NCBI RefSeq assembly: GCF_033441515.1
Contig: NZ_JAWQJT010000004.1
Span: 248,001-312,000, forward strand
Source: Amycolatopsis solani
Lineage (GTDB): Bacteria; Actinomycetota; Actinomycetes; Mycobacteriales; Pseudonocardiaceae
Length of the DNA: 64,000 nucleotides
Direction: 5' to 3'
The position numbers and the translations under genes were made by a program. Below, in pieces: positions 17,007 through 25,649 of this stretch. The notes under the pieces were generated by a model that saw only the letters and a list, made by a program, of their open reading frames with translations, did no database searches and was not told the DNA's origin. How positions within the stretch are numbered: the stretch's first letter is position 1; each line of letters begins with the position of its first letter.

Positions 17007-17846
17007 TCACAGAATCGGCTTCCCACCGGTGACCGCGATGCGCGCGCCTGACACGTAGCTACCGTCGTCGGAGGCCAGCAACACGTACACCGGCGCCAGC
17101 TCCGCCGGCTGTCCCGCCCGGCCCAACGGCACCTGCTGCCCGAACGATTCGACCTGTTCCGCGGGCATCGTCGACGGGATCAGCGGCGTCCAGATCGGCC
17201 CCGGCGCCACACTGTTCACCCGGATCCCCTTCGGGCCGAGCAGCTGCGCCAGCGCGGCGCACATGTTGGCCACACCCGCTTTCGTCACGTCGTAGGGCAG
17301 CAACTGCGGAGTCGGGTTGTCGGAGTTCACCGACGAGCTGCCGATGATCGACGCCCCCGGCTTCAGGTGCGGCACGGCGGCCTTCGCGAGGTGGAAGAAC
17401 GCGCTGAGGTTCGTCGCGAGCGTGTGGTCCCACTCTTCGTCCGGGATTTCTTCCAACGTCTCGTGCGTCATCTGGAAAGCGGCGTTGTTCACCAGGACGT
17501 CGAGCCGGCCGAACTCCTCGACCGCCCGGTCGACCAGAGCGCGGCAGTGCGCCGGATCGGCGACGTCCCCGGGTACCACGACGGCCTTGCGCCCGGCCTC
17601 TTCGACCCAGCGCCGCGTCTCCTCCGCGTCGTCGTGCTCGTTCAGGTAGGAGATCAGCACGTCGGCGCCTTCGCGCGCGTAGGCGATCGCCACAGCACGG
17701 CCGATCCCGCTGTCCGCTCCGGTGATCAGCGCGGCCTTCCCGGTCAGCTTCCCGGAACCGCGGTAGGTGCGCTCCCCGTGGTCGGGGTGCGGGGTCATCG
17801 CGGCGGTGGTTCCGGGCGGGCTTTGCTGCTGGGCGGGCTGGGACAC
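17007..17846 (-). CDS. Short-chain dehydrogenase/reductase, general-stress type
   Basis: 279 residues, GTG start behind AGGAG. NAD(P) site ITGADSGIGRAVAIAY, NNAAF, catalytic Ser in GSSSVNS and YDVTK (Tyr-x3-Lys), then VNSVAPGPIWTPLIPSTMPAE and the C-terminal VTGGKPIL. The long N-terminal extension (GTTAAMTPHPDHGERTYRGSGKLTGK) is typical of the YdaD/GsiB-neighbour SDRs induced in general stress. Substrate unknown. A near-consensus stress-sigma promoter lies upstream on the same strand. Confidence 0.9.
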   Translation of the reverse strand: MSQPAQQQSPPGTTAAMTPHPDHGERTYRGSGKLTGKAALITGADSGIGRAVAIAYAREGADVLISYLNEHDDAEETRRWVEEAGRKAVVVPGDVADPAHCRALVDRAVEEFGRLDVLVNNAAFQMTHETLEEIPDEEWDHTLATNLSAFFHLAKAAVPHLKPGASIIGSSSVNSDNPTPQLLPYDVTKAGVANMCAALAQLLGPKGIRVNSVAPGPIWTPLIPSTMPAEQVESFGQQVPLGRAGQPAELAPVYVLLASDDGSYVSGARIAVTGGKPIL

Positions 17847-17887
17847 GAGCCGGCTCCTCGGTCGACGGATGCGCGAACGCTTCCCTG

Positions 17888-17912
17888 GTACCCCCGGCCC
17901 CTCCTTTCACAC
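17888..17912 (-). promoter_or_regulatory. Possible SigB/SigF-type promoter for the SDR gene
   Basis: Read on the minus strand: GTGT (17912-17909), 15 bases, then GGGTAC (17893-17888), about 40 bases before the SDR start. The -10 element is exact, the -35 differs at one base from GTTT. Confidence 0.4.
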
Positions 17913-17939
17913 GACGTGCGACCGCATTCACCCCGGACG

Positions 17940-17963
17940 GTTAACCGCCCGCCAACCGGGAAC
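17940..17963 (+). promoter_or_regulatory. Possible SigB/SigF-type promoter for the lipase gene
   Basis: GTTA at 17940-17943, a 14-base spacer and GGGAAC at 17958-17963, about 75 bases before the hydrolase start at 18038. One mismatch in each element relative to GTTT/GGGTAC. Confidence 0.35.
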
Positions 17964-18037
17964 GCATTCCAGAGCCTCGGACTCCATCAGCCATCGCGGA
18001 GGAAATCCTGTTCCGTCGCCACCGAGAGAGAAGAACG

Positions 18038-19156
18038 ATGAAGACGGCAACCGCGATAGTGGGCGAGACGGCGAGCGAAGTGGTTGCTCTGGCACTGACC
18101 GCCTCGCAGGTCCCCACGCGATTCATCCGGAAGTGCTGGACCGGCACGGTGCTCGAGTCCGCCGCCGGACACAGCGTGACCGGCGTCGCCGACGGGATGT
18201 TCGGAGCCCACCTGTCCATCCTCGGCCAGGACGACCGTGGCGGAATGACCATCCGAGCCGGGCGGCGAACAGTCGCTCCGGACCGGCGATCCCTCGCCGC
18301 GGCGTTCCCGCGGGCGACCGGCACGCTGGTCGTCTTCCTGCACGGACTCGTCGAGACCGAGCGCAGCTGGTTCCGCGGTTCCGGCTCGCCGGCCGACTTC
18401 GGGACACGGCTCGTCGAAGACCTCGACGTCACCCCGGTCTACGTGCGCTACAACTCGGGCCGGCACGTCGCCGAGAACGGCGACGACCTCGTCACACTGA
18501 TCTCGCAGCTGGTCGACGCATGGCCGGTACCGGTCGCCGACATCATCCTCGTCGGCCACTCCATGGGCGGACTGGTCGCCCGCAGCGCCCTCCACCAAGC
18601 GCCCACCCGTCGCGTGCCGTGGCTTTCCCGCGTGACGCGCCTGGTGTGCCTCGGCACCCCGCACGTCGGCGCTCCCCTGGAGCGAAACGTCGCCCGGCTC
18701 GCCGGCCTCCTGAGCCGATCACCACTGACTGCCCCGCTGACCCGGCTGCTCGCGATGCGCAGCAACGGGATCAAAGACCTCGCCCACGGCCACGTCCACC
18801 ACCAGCCAGCGGACCACGACCCACCAAATCCGGTACGACCGGCTCCCCCGGCACGCCTTCGACGCCTGTTCGTGTCCGCCACCCTCTCACGCACCGAGGG
18901 AAGCAGGTGGGGGCGCGTACTCGGGGACCTCCTCGTGGCGCCGGTCACCGCAGCAGACCTGGAAGAGGACGCCGAGGTCGTGTGGCTCGGCGGGCTCAAC
19001 CACTTCGCCCTGCTCCACGCCGACGCGGTCTACCGAACGATCGTCGACTGGTTGCGCGTCAACCGGCCGCCTTCGGGACGAAACACCCGGACAACGGGAC
19101 GGAGCACCGATTCCCGCCGTTCGAGGGTGGCCGGGATCAGTCGGGAAAACAGGTGA
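18038..19156 (+). CDS. Alpha/beta hydrolase, triacylglycerol-lipase/PGAP1-like
   Basis: 372 residues from ATG 18038 behind GAGAGAAG. The hydrolase core begins about residue 95 (TLVVFLHGLVETERSWF, oxyanion region), with the nucleophile elbow VGHSMGGLVAR (about 170), LGTPHVGAPLERN and the His region WLGGLNHFALLH (about 325). The N-terminal about 90 residues form a separate helical/beta cap region. No signal peptide. Probably an esterase acting on lipids in the cytoplasm or at the membrane. The basic Arg/Ser-rich tail is probably disordered. Confidence 0.85.
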   Translation: MKTATAIVGETASEVVALALTASQVPTRFIRKCWTGTVLESAAGHSVTGVADGMFGAHLSILGQDDRGGMTIRAGRRTVAPDRRSLAAAFPRATGTLVVFLHGLVETERSWFRGSGSPADFGTRLVEDLDVTPVYVRYNSGRHVAENGDDLVTLISQLVDAWPVPVADIILVGHSMGGLVARSALHQAPTRRVPWLSRVTRLVCLGTPHVGAPLERNVARLAGLLSRSPLTAPLTRLLAMRSNGIKDLAHGHVHHQPADHDPPNPVRPAPPARLRRLFVSATLSRTEGSRWGRVLGDLLVAPVTAADLEEDAEVVWLGGLNHFALLHADAVYRTIVDWLRVNRPPSGRNTRTTGRSTDSRRSRVAGISRENR

Positions 19157-19251
19157 TCGGGCAAAGCGAAACTCCACTCTGCTGCGCCGAAGGTCGCGTG
19201 CGAGGACGGGGGATGGCCGATACCGCGTGGCGTCCGGGCGGATCCCCTGCT

Positions 19252-20739
19252 CTACTCGGCGACCACCCGGACGGTTTTCAGTTCGGAGTCGGCCGGGTCG
19301 GGCAGTTCCATTCCGGCGTCCAGCCCGCTGCGCAGGTAGTCGAGGATCGGCTTGGTCAGCACTTCGCCGGGCAGAACGGCCGGCGCGCCCGGCGGGTACG
19401 GCGTGATCATCTCGGCGGCGACCCGGCCCGGCGCTTCGTCCACGGGAACCTGCTCGACGCGGCCGAAGAAAGCGTCACGCGGAAGCATCGCAGTACGCAG
19501 CTCGAACTCCTCCGGCGGCGGAATCTCGATCACCGGGGGTGCCGGGAATTCCGGTGCGGCTTCGAGCAGTGCGTCCAGCGCGCTGATCAAGACCTCCGCG
19601 GTCTGCTCGTCGTCGGAATGGTTGAACAGCGCCACGATCCGGCGGTGGTCGGACAAACCGACGGTGACCTTCCGGTGGTCCCTCAGCCAATCCGCGGCCT
19701 GGTAGCCGCTGATCCCCAGCGGCCGCAGGTCGACGACCACCTTGAACGGGTCGACCGACGCCGCCAGCTCCGGGCCGAGGAACTCGTCGTGCAGCACCGT
19801 CAGGCCCATCCCGGTCAGCCGGGCCCGCACCGAACCGACGAGCTCGAGCGCGGCGGTCAGCAGCTCGCGGCCCTGCTCGGCCATCTGTCGCCGCCAGCCG
19901 TCCAAGGCCGCGTACACCAGCGAGCTCGGACTGGTCGTGCCCAGCAGGTCTTCCCGCGCCTTGAGCACGTTCGGGTCGACGAGATCACCCTGCAGGTGGA
20001 ACACCGAGCTCTGCTCCACCGCCGCACCCATCTTGTGCACGCTCGTCACGCACACGTCCGCGCCGGCGAACATGCCCCACGGCGGCAGGTCGTCGTGGAA
20101 CGGCAGGTGCGCGCCCCACGCTTCGTCGACGATCAGCGGAATCCCGCGCTCGTGGCAGGCATCGGCCACCGCTCGGATGTCGCCGCAGGTGCCGTAATCG
20201 GTGGGCGTCACCATGAGCGCGCCCTTGACGTCCGGAGCACGCTCGTAGGCTTCGAGGTATTCGCGGGGGCCGGGCGGATGGGTCATGCGCTGCTCGGCGT
20301 CCCAGCGCGGCCGGACCCAGACCGGTTCGACCCCGCTCACGATCAGCCCCGAAACGACCGACTTGTGGACGTGCCGCGGGATCAGCAGCTTCTCGTGCGG
20401 GCCGGCGACGGCGAGGACCGCGCTCTTGACCGACAGGGAGCTGCCGCAGGTGGAGAAGAACGTGTGGTCGGCGCCGACGGCGTCGGCCATCAGCTTCTGC
20501 GCTTCGGCGAGGACACCGTGGCGCATCAGCCGGTCGTCGAGGCCGTTGAGCGCGATGACGTCGGAGGCGAACACGTCCGCGCCGACGACGTTCAGCACCC
20601 GCTGGTCGACGCCGCGGCCCTGCTTGTGACCGGGCGCGTTGAACGGCACGAAACCCGCGTCGCGGTAATCCCGCAACGCGTCCAGTACCGGGGCTTTGCT
20701 CTGGTCCATGCTGAGCCGGTTACCCGCTTCCACGGGCAC
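19252..20739 (-). CDS. PLP-dependent Orn/Lys/Arg decarboxylase-family enzyme
   Basis: 495 residues from GTG 20739 (GAGG four bases upstream); ATG 20709 (MDQSKAPVLDALRDY) is the start most like family members but lacks a ribosome site. Features: FNAPGHKQGRG, TFFSTCGSSLSVKSA, VTPTDYGTCGDI, VDEAWGAHLPFH and the PLP-lysine in TSVHKMGAAVEQSS, then the C-terminal domain PYPPGAPAVLPGE. The family decarboxylates basic amino acids to diamines or agmatine; this single-polypeptide branch is common in actinobacteria and its exact substrate cannot be told from sequence. Confidence 0.9.
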   Translation of the reverse strand: MPVEAGNRLSMDQSKAPVLDALRDYRDAGFVPFNAPGHKQGRGVDQRVLNVVGADVFASDVIALNGLDDRLMRHGVLAEAQKLMADAVGADHTFFSTCGSSLSVKSAVLAVAGPHEKLLIPRHVHKSVVSGLIVSGVEPVWVRPRWDAEQRMTHPPGPREYLEAYERAPDVKGALMVTPTDYGTCGDIRAVADACHERGIPLIVDEAWGAHLPFHDDLPPWGMFAGADVCVTSVHKMGAAVEQSSVFHLQGDLVDPNVLKAREDLLGTTSPSSLVYAALDGWRRQMAEQGRELLTAALELVGSVRARLTGMGLTVLHDEFLGPELAASVDPFKVVVDLRPLGISGYQAADWLRDHRKVTVGLSDHRRIVALFNHSDDEQTAEVLISALDALLEAAPEFPAPPVIEIPPPEEFELRTAMLPRDAFFGRVEQVPVDEAPGRVAAEMITPYPPGAPAVLPGEVLTKPILDYLRSGLDAGMELPDPADSELKTVRVVAE

Positions 20740-20781
20740 GACACCTCGATCGAAGCGGCCCGAGCCTGGAAGCCGACGAGC

Positions 20782-21468
20782 TCAAGCAACCGCGGAGGCC
20801 GCGCCGCCCAGGATTCGTCCCAGCGGACCGCGCGGATCAGCCGCAGCTTTGCCGAGCAGGGTCGCGACTGCGAAGTCGGCGGCCAGCCCGTCGAAGGTCC
20901 GATGGCGTCGTAGCATCGCATGGCCGCCGTTGCGCACCTGGATGACACCGACCTGTGCGGTGTGCGCGAGACGTTCGGCTGCGGCGTGTGCCCGCTGCGG
21001 GCTGGCCACGCGATCGGCCGAGCCGTGCACGAAGAGAACCTTGCGACCGGGCGCGTCGACGTCACCGTCTTGCGGATGGACCCACGGAGCCAGTGCGACG
21101 ACGCTGCGCACATCGTCGGCGCCGGCGCTCAGGATCGCCGCTCGTCCGCCGAGGGAGTGTCCGATCAGGCCGATCGGGGTACCGGACGGCACCTGTTCCC
21201 GGATCCGGTCCAAGGCCCAGCGCACGTCGTCGACCGGCGTGTGCTTGCCGTCCCAGCCGCGTACCGAGTTCAGCAGGCGCCACACCGCCAGGCGTCCGCG
21301 GCCGGCGTGGGCGACCCGGTGCGCGATCGGGATCATCCGTACGACCGACAGCTGCGTCGGGCTCACCGGCATCGCGCCGCCGCGACTGCCACCGCCGTGC
21401 AGCACCACGACGGCTGCGGTGGCGGACCGCGGAATGCGCGTGGGAAGGAGACGGGCGGAGACCTGCAT
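20782..21468 (-). CDS. Alpha/beta hydrolase (serine esterase type)
   Basis: 228 residues from ATG 21468 behind GAGGA. VVVLHGGGSRGG (oxyanion strand), nucleophile elbow GLIGHSLGGRAA (Ser about residue 105), VHGSADRVASP (acid strand with Asp) and GGHAMLRRH (catalytic His). Size and motifs fit the dienelactone-hydrolase-like/serine-hydrolase group. Cytoplasmic; substrate unknown. It lies 42 bases upstream of the decarboxylase on the same strand and may share its transcript. Confidence 0.87.
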   Translation of the reverse strand: MQVSARLLPTRIPRSATAAVVVLHGGGSRGGAMPVSPTQLSVVRMIPIAHRVAHAGRGRLAVWRLLNSVRGWDGKHTPVDDVRWALDRIREQVPSGTPIGLIGHSLGGRAAILSAGADDVRSVVALAPWVHPQDGDVDAPGRKVLFVHGSADRVASPQRAHAAAERLAHTAQVGVIQVRNGGHAMLRRHRTFDGLAADFAVATLLGKAAADPRGPLGRILGGAASAVA

Positions 21469-21573
21469 CCGATACGTCCTCGATGAATTGTGCCGTCTGG
21501 GTGGCCGTGCGGGCGCGGGGTTCGGGAGCGCGCCGCGCCCGCACGGTATGCGGCCGTCACGTCTGCCTGTGGG

Positions 21574-22029
21574 TCAGGCGCGCGGCGAGGTCCGAGGCCG
21601 AGTGGCGGCGGTGATCAGGCCGAGAGCGATCATGCCGACACCGAGGCCGAGGTGCAGCCAGTCGTCGGCGGTGTTGACCGGGACGAAGTTGGCAGCCGAA
21701 CTGTGGTCGACCAGCAGTCCGTACAGCCACAGCACGAGGTAGATCACCCCGCCGCCGATCAGGAAGCCGCGCGCACCGCGCGCGGTCCGGGCCAGGGCGA
21801 GCCCGGCGACGCCGAAGAGCAGGTGCACGATGTTGTGCAGGACCGACACCATGAACAACCCGAGCAGCATGGCCATCGAGTCGTGGCCGGCGAAGGTGAG
21901 CTGGTCGTAGTTCGTCGTCAGGCCGGGGACGAACCCGGCGAGCCCGACCAGCAGGAACACGACTGCGACGACGGCGGCGACGAGCTGCGTGGGAGAACGG
22001 GTCGAAGTGGTGGCGCGGGTACTGGTCAT
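21574..22029 (-). CDS. DUF4383 four-helix membrane protein
   Basis: 151 residues from ATG 22029 (AGAAGGG upstream). Four hydrophobic segments: LVAAVVAVVFLLVGLAGFVP, MAMLLGLFMVSVLHNIVHLL, GFLIGGGVIYLVLWLYGLLV and WLHLGLGVGMIALGLITA, with the family hallmark LHNIVHLLFG and NFVPVNTADDWLHLGLG. The domain is common in actinobacteria; function unknown. Its ATG overlaps the stop of a 38-codon upstream ORF (ATGA), and a SigB/SigF-type promoter lies upstream, suggesting a stress-induced membrane protein. Confidence 0.88.
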   Translation of the reverse strand: MTSTRATTSTRSPTQLVAAVVAVVFLLVGLAGFVPGLTTNYDQLTFAGHDSMAMLLGLFMVSVLHNIVHLLFGVAGLALARTARGARGFLIGGGVIYLVLWLYGLLVDHSSAANFVPVNTADDWLHLGLGVGMIALGLITAATRPRTSPRA

Positions 22030-22142
22030 GGCGAGCCCTTCTGGTCGGTTCGGTGAACGGCAGCGAAGCTGACGTCCGGTGGCCGGCCGGGTGGCGTGAG
22101 CACCTCTGACGCAGCACCGAGAACACCGATCTGCCCCGACAT
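22026..22142 (-). CDS. 38-residue upstream ORF coupled to the DUF4383 gene
   Basis: ATG at 22142 is preceded by AAAGGAGGTCACCG, the best ribosome site in this part of the window. The frame encodes MSGQIGVLGAASEVLTPPGR and continues to a TGA that overlaps the ATG of the DUF4383 gene. This arrangement implies translational coupling. The peptide has no known motif; it may be a leader that tunes expression, or a small protein in its own right. Confidence 0.6.
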   Translation of the reverse strand: MSGQIGVLGAASEVLTPPGRPPDVSFAAVHRTDQKGSP

Positions 22143-22160
22143 CGGTGACCTCCTTTGCAT

Positions 22161-22180
22161 CGGTTCGGATCGCCGAACCG
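22161..22180 (-). promoter_or_regulatory. Perfect 8-bp hairpin at the predicted 5' end of the DUF4383 transcript
   Basis: CGGTTCGG and CCGAACCG flank a four-base loop with no mismatch. Given the promoter at 22186-22210, the hairpin would occupy roughly +1 to +20 of the leftward mRNA, directly before the strong ribosome site. It may stabilise the transcript or be an operator. Confidence 0.5.
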
Positions 22181-22185
22181 CTCGC

Positions 22186-22210
22186 ATACCCGGCCAAAGC
22201 GACAACAAAC
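22186..22210 (-). promoter_or_regulatory. SigB/SigF-type promoter of the leader ORF-DUF4383 unit
   Basis: On the minus strand GTTT (22210-22207), exactly 15 bases, then GGGTAT (22191-22186). It matches the stress-sigma pattern without mismatch and is about 44 bases before the leader ORF start. Confidence 0.65.
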
Positions 22211-22269
22211 CGATGCGCACGGCATTCGGAGAACTACCGGACCGTCATCCGCGCCCGCGGCGGGTTACG

Positions 22270-22480
22270 TTTGCTCCACTGGCGTACCAACCCCGTCAAG
22301 CGGTTCCGCGGCGACTCCCTCACCTGCTGCGGCATCCGGTGTGGCGCAGCGCCCGCCACACCGGGCGGGGCCGTGGAGTGGTGCTGGTTCCCGGCTTCTT
22401 CGGCGGGGCAACGAGCGGCTGATCATGCTCGGCTCGCCGAGCCGCAACCCGCTCGGTGGGCGCACGACTCGCACTGAACG
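22270..22480 (+). pseudogene. Alpha/beta-hydrolase remnant
   Basis: Two conserved pieces survive in different frames: HTGRGRGVVLVPGFFGGA (oxyanion strand) ending at 22422, and ERLIMLGSPSRNPLGG starting about 22411, a segment normally found well after the nucleophile elbow. The GHSxGG region is deleted. No convincing start codon. Confidence 0.5.
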
Positions 22481-22524
22481 GGTCATGACGAGCGGCCCCG
22501 TCCGATCAACGCTACCGTTTTCCC

Positions 22525-22905
22525 GTGTCGGCTTCCCCGCCTCGGCCAGGAGACGACGGCATCGCAGTGCTCGACACCGGCGAAGCCGTCGTCGTCATGA
22601 TCACCGGTGAACTGGACATGGTCAACGCACCAGCCCTGCGCACCCAACTGCACGAGCAGCTCGAACGCCGCCCCCGCGGGCTCATCCTCGAACTCGACGT
22701 CTCCTTCTGCGCCTCAGCCGGACTGCAGGTCGTCGCCGAAGCCGCCACCCTCACCTTCGACCTGGACATCCCGTTCGCGGTCGCCACCGCCTCCGCGAAC
22801 GTGCTGCGCGCACTGAGCATCGGGCGCCTCACCGAGGTCGTCACGATCACCGGCAGCGTCGCCCAGGCTCGCACATGGATCCGCGACCAGCCCCGCCGTA
22901 CGTAA
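22525..22905 (+). CDS. STAS-domain protein (anti-anti-sigma-like)
   Basis: 126 residues from GTG 22525; no clear ribosome site, so the start is uncertain. The STAS domain spans about residues 12-115: AVVVMITGELDMVNAPALRT, GLILELDVSFCASAGLQVV with Ser at the canonical phosphorylation position, and AVATASANVLRALSIGRLTEVV. Likely a phospho-switch partner of one of the RsbW-like ATPases encoded at 10.9 or 13.5 kb. Confidence 0.8.
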   Translation: MSASPPRPGDDGIAVLDTGEAVVVMITGELDMVNAPALRTQLHEQLERRPRGLILELDVSFCASAGLQVVAEAATLTFDLDIPFAVATASANVLRALSIGRLTEVVTITGSVAQARTWIRDQPRRT

Positions 22906-22987
22906 GACAGGCCGCTCCGGGTACTCGATCGTCGGCTCGGCAAACGCCTTCACACCGAGACACAATCGGCGACCGGCTATCCGGGAC

Positions 22988-23980
22988 CTAGCCGTCGTGG
23001 TCCAAGGTTTGGCTGGGTGGCACTCCATAAGCATGCCTGTAACCGGTGGCGAACCGGCCCGGGTTGGAGAACCCCCACCGGTAGGCGGTGGCGGTGACCG
23101 AGTCGTGCGCCCGGTCCGCGGCGAGCAGTTCGTGGTGGGCGCGGTCGAGGCGAACCCGGCGCAGGTAGGCCATCGGGGTCGTGTCGAGGTGACGGCGGAA
23201 GGCGAGCTGGACGGCGCGGGGGGTGACGAACGCGGCGGTGGCGATGTCGGCGACCGTGATGTCGGTGTGGGCGTTGTCGTCGATGAACGCGATGGCGCGG
23301 CGGAGGGTGTCGGGGCGGGCGTCGCGGCTGTCCTGACCGGTGGGGTGTTTCGGGACGCCGGCGGGGAAGACTTCGAAGATGGTGGCGGCCAGGTGCCGGG
23401 CGGCGCTGCCCATGATCAGCGGGCTGGCGGCGGCCAGCTCGTTCTCCAGCAGATCACGCGCGTAGGCGGCGGTGCGCTTCCAGAGCTCCGCGGCGGCCGG
23501 GGAGACCGGACGCAAAGTGTCGAACCTCAGGTCGGGCGGGGGCCGGCCGGGGAGCGTCCCGACGGCTTCGGAGAGGGCGTGGGCGGGCACGGTGAGGATC
23601 GTGGCCCGGAAGTCGAGGCAGCGGACCTGGTAGTCCCCGTGCGGGAAGCTGCCCAGGAACGCGTCACCGGGGACATAGCGTTCGGTGTTCTTGCCCAGTT
23701 CCGCTTGTGTGCCACCGGTGACGAGCGTGGTCACCGAAAGGTCGTCGGTGCCGTCGAGGTGCAAGGTCAGGTCCGGGGGCATGGTGAAGTCCACGTAGCT
23801 CAGTCCGCCCGCGCTGACCTGGGAGATGGACACCGGCGATACCCGGGCCAGCCGGCCCGCCTTCGGGGGTTGGGCGCGGTACATCTGGCCGATGAAGTCC
23901 TGCGCCTCGTCCGGATCGGTGGTGGCGAACTGGAAACGCTGCCGGCCGCTGTCGGGTTCCGTCGCTGGTTGCTCGGCCAC
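22988..23980 (-). CDS. AraC-family transcriptional regulator
   Basis: 330 residues from GTG 23980 (GGAAGGGG upstream). The N-terminal about 210 residues form an AraC-binding/cupin-like sensor domain of the AraC_binding_2 type (VSISQVSAGGLSYVDFTMP... RCLDFRATILTVP). The C-terminal about 100 residues have two helix-turn-helix units: DITVADIATAAFVTPRAVQL then DSVTATAYRWGFSNPGRFAT. It probably controls unlinked or neighbouring genes; the target is not evident. Confidence 0.9.
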   Translation of the reverse strand: MAEQPATEPDSGRQRFQFATTDPDEAQDFIGQMYRAQPPKAGRLARVSPVSISQVSAGGLSYVDFTMPPDLTLHLDGTDDLSVTTLVTGGTQAELGKNTERYVPGDAFLGSFPHGDYQVRCLDFRATILTVPAHALSEAVGTLPGRPPPDLRFDTLRPVSPAAAELWKRTAAYARDLLENELAAASPLIMGSAARHLAATIFEVFPAGVPKHPTGQDSRDARPDTLRRAIAFIDDNAHTDITVADIATAAFVTPRAVQLAFRRHLDTTPMAYLRRVRLDRAHHELLAADRAHDSVTATAYRWGFSNPGRFATGYRHAYGVPPSQTLDHDG

Positions 23981-24178
23981 GTTCCGTCCCCTTCCGAGCC
24001 TCGATCCGCCGTGGTGGGGTACCGGCCGAGGGCCGGTGAAACGAAGCATTTTCCTCTCGCGCACACCTTTGTCAAGGTATGGCGAGCGCATCACCAGTGC
24101 AGCCGCGCGTCAGCCGGAACGGAGTCCGCGGCGCTGGAAATTCGGTGACGAGCTCGCCAACTCAGCGATCTCTTCCCG

Positions 24179-25009
24179 TCAGCTTTCCAAGGCGACAGAG
24201 CGGGAGGCGAGCAATCCGGACACGTGCAGCCCGCGCTGGATCAGCGCCCCGGCGCCGCGGAAACGCACCTGCTCTCCACGCCGGCTGAGCGGCTCCGTGA
24301 CCACCGCCAACGCGTGCAGCCCGGCCGCCGAGAAAATCCCTAGCTCCGCGACGTCGACCTCGCGAACGCCCGCCTGGATAGCCGCGCTCAGCACGGCGGC
24401 GAAGCGGGCGGCGTTGCTGCGGTCGATGTCTCCGGTCAAGACCAGCCGGTCCGGGTGCCGGTAGGCGGCGAAGACGACGTCTTCGACCTCCGGCGCATGG
24501 ATCCGAAGCAGCGCGTCGAGGTCGTCGCCCGTCTCGGTGGCGAGGTGGTAGCGGCACAGCACGGCCACCGCCGTCGCGTCCGCCAGCTCGGTCAGATCGC
24601 GTTCGTGCGCCATCCTGGCCGCCCGCTCCGGGGCGATCACCCGCAGCGCGGGTCCGTCACAGGCCAGCGCCAGTCCCGCGTAGCCGTCGGCGCGAGCGCG
24701 CCCGAGCCGGTCTTCGTGCCACGCGCGCAGGACAGCGGGATGCCCGCCGGTATCGGCACGCACCTCCGCCGCGTCGACCAGTGCGACACCGTCAGGATCG
24801 AGCTCGGCGGATCCGAGGAGCTCGGCCATGGGCCGGACTGGGCCGGTGTGCTTGTAAAGGACCCGAAAGCCCCGATCGAGGGCCGCGCCGATCCACGCTC
24901 CGGTCCGATCTCGCTCGACCCGTGGCGAGGAGTAGACGAGCATCGAATGCCCCTCGGGGGACATCGCCGGCGGACTGTCGCACGTGGACTGCTCGGCATC
25001 CATTCCCAT
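24179..25009 (-). CDS. MEDS-STAS fusion sensor
   Basis: 276 residues from ATG 25009 behind GGGAGG. The N-terminal about 170 residues match the MEDS domain (DcmR-type sensor: GHSMLVYSSPRVERDRTGAW, GFRVLYKHTG, ATAVAVLCRYHL), which often regulates sigma partner switches. The C-terminal STAS domain (about 190-270) has VLTGDIDRSNAARFAAVL and VREVDVAELGIFSAAGLHAL. It would feed an unknown signal into the STAS network of this region. A second MEDS protein is encoded at 33053-33940. Confidence 0.82.
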   Translation of the reverse strand: MGMDAEQSTCDSPPAMSPEGHSMLVYSSPRVERDRTGAWIGAALDRGFRVLYKHTGPVRPMAELLGSAELDPDGVALVDAAEVRADTGGHPAVLRAWHEDRLGRARADGYAGLALACDGPALRVIAPERAARMAHERDLTELADATAVAVLCRYHLATETGDDLDALLRIHAPEVEDVVFAAYRHPDRLVLTGDIDRSNAARFAAVLSAAIQAGVREVDVAELGIFSAAGLHALAVVTEPLSRRGEQVRFRGAGALIQRGLHVSGLLASRSVALES

Positions 25010-25190
25010 CGCCCGGACCTCCCGCGGCGAACCGTCGAACCGGACTTCGAATCACCACCGTGCCCCGCTCGAACTGCCGCCCGCACCACACCGAACGAAG
25101 CGGTCCGGGACAGAAAACGAACCACGGCGTCGGCCCTCATCCGACAGCGCCAGGTTCCGGGCCGGAGGACGGCTGGGCCGTGAGACGTCG

Positions 25191-25649
25191 TCAAGCCCCG
25201 TCCTGGGCAGGCGGATCGTCCGGGCCGAACCGCTCGTGGCTGCTCGCGGTCTCGGGGTAGTCGGGGTCGTTCGTGAGGTGGTCGAGCTCGACCAGTGACA
25301 GCACCATGTCCGCCGTCGTGCCGCGCGGGGCGAGCAGCCGCAGCTCGGTGCCGTTCTCGGCCCGCATTTCCCGGATGTCGACCGGCTCGCCGGTGGCGTA
25401 GACGCGTTCGAAGATCTGCATGATCTGCTGCTCTTCGAGGTCGGCGAACACTTCGCGGATCGGCAGCCCGATCACCTCCGACCGGCCCGCGTACGCCCGG
25501 TAGGCCGCACTGGCCGCGGCGAGCCGCATGTCCGGTCCGTCGAGACCCAGCACCAGCACGGGCATCTGGTCGAACACCTGACGCACCAGCCGCGGCTCGC
25601 CGATCTGCCGGTCGAGGATCGCGTCCTCGCCCTCCTGCTCCGCTGCCAT
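25191..25649 (-). CDS. Single PAS-domain protein
   Basis: 152 residues from ATG 25649 (GGAGGACG upstream). A PAS fold fills most of the chain: LVRQVFDQMPVLVLGLDGPD, AASAAYRAYAGRSEVIGLPI and REVFADLEEQQIMQIFERVY. There is no output domain, so it may sense a ligand and act by binding a partner such as the PAS-phosphatase. Its PAS resembles that of the phosphatase at 13.5 kb in layout (AFRAFAGRDDVIGRTFDELL). Confidence 0.8.
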   Translation of the reverse strand: MAAEQEGEDAILDRQIGEPRLVRQVFDQMPVLVLGLDGPDMRLAAASAAYRAYAGRSEVIGLPIREVFADLEEQQIMQIFERVYATGEPVDIREMRAENGTELRLLAPRGTTADMVLSLVELDHLTNDPDYPETASSHERFGPDDPPAQDGA

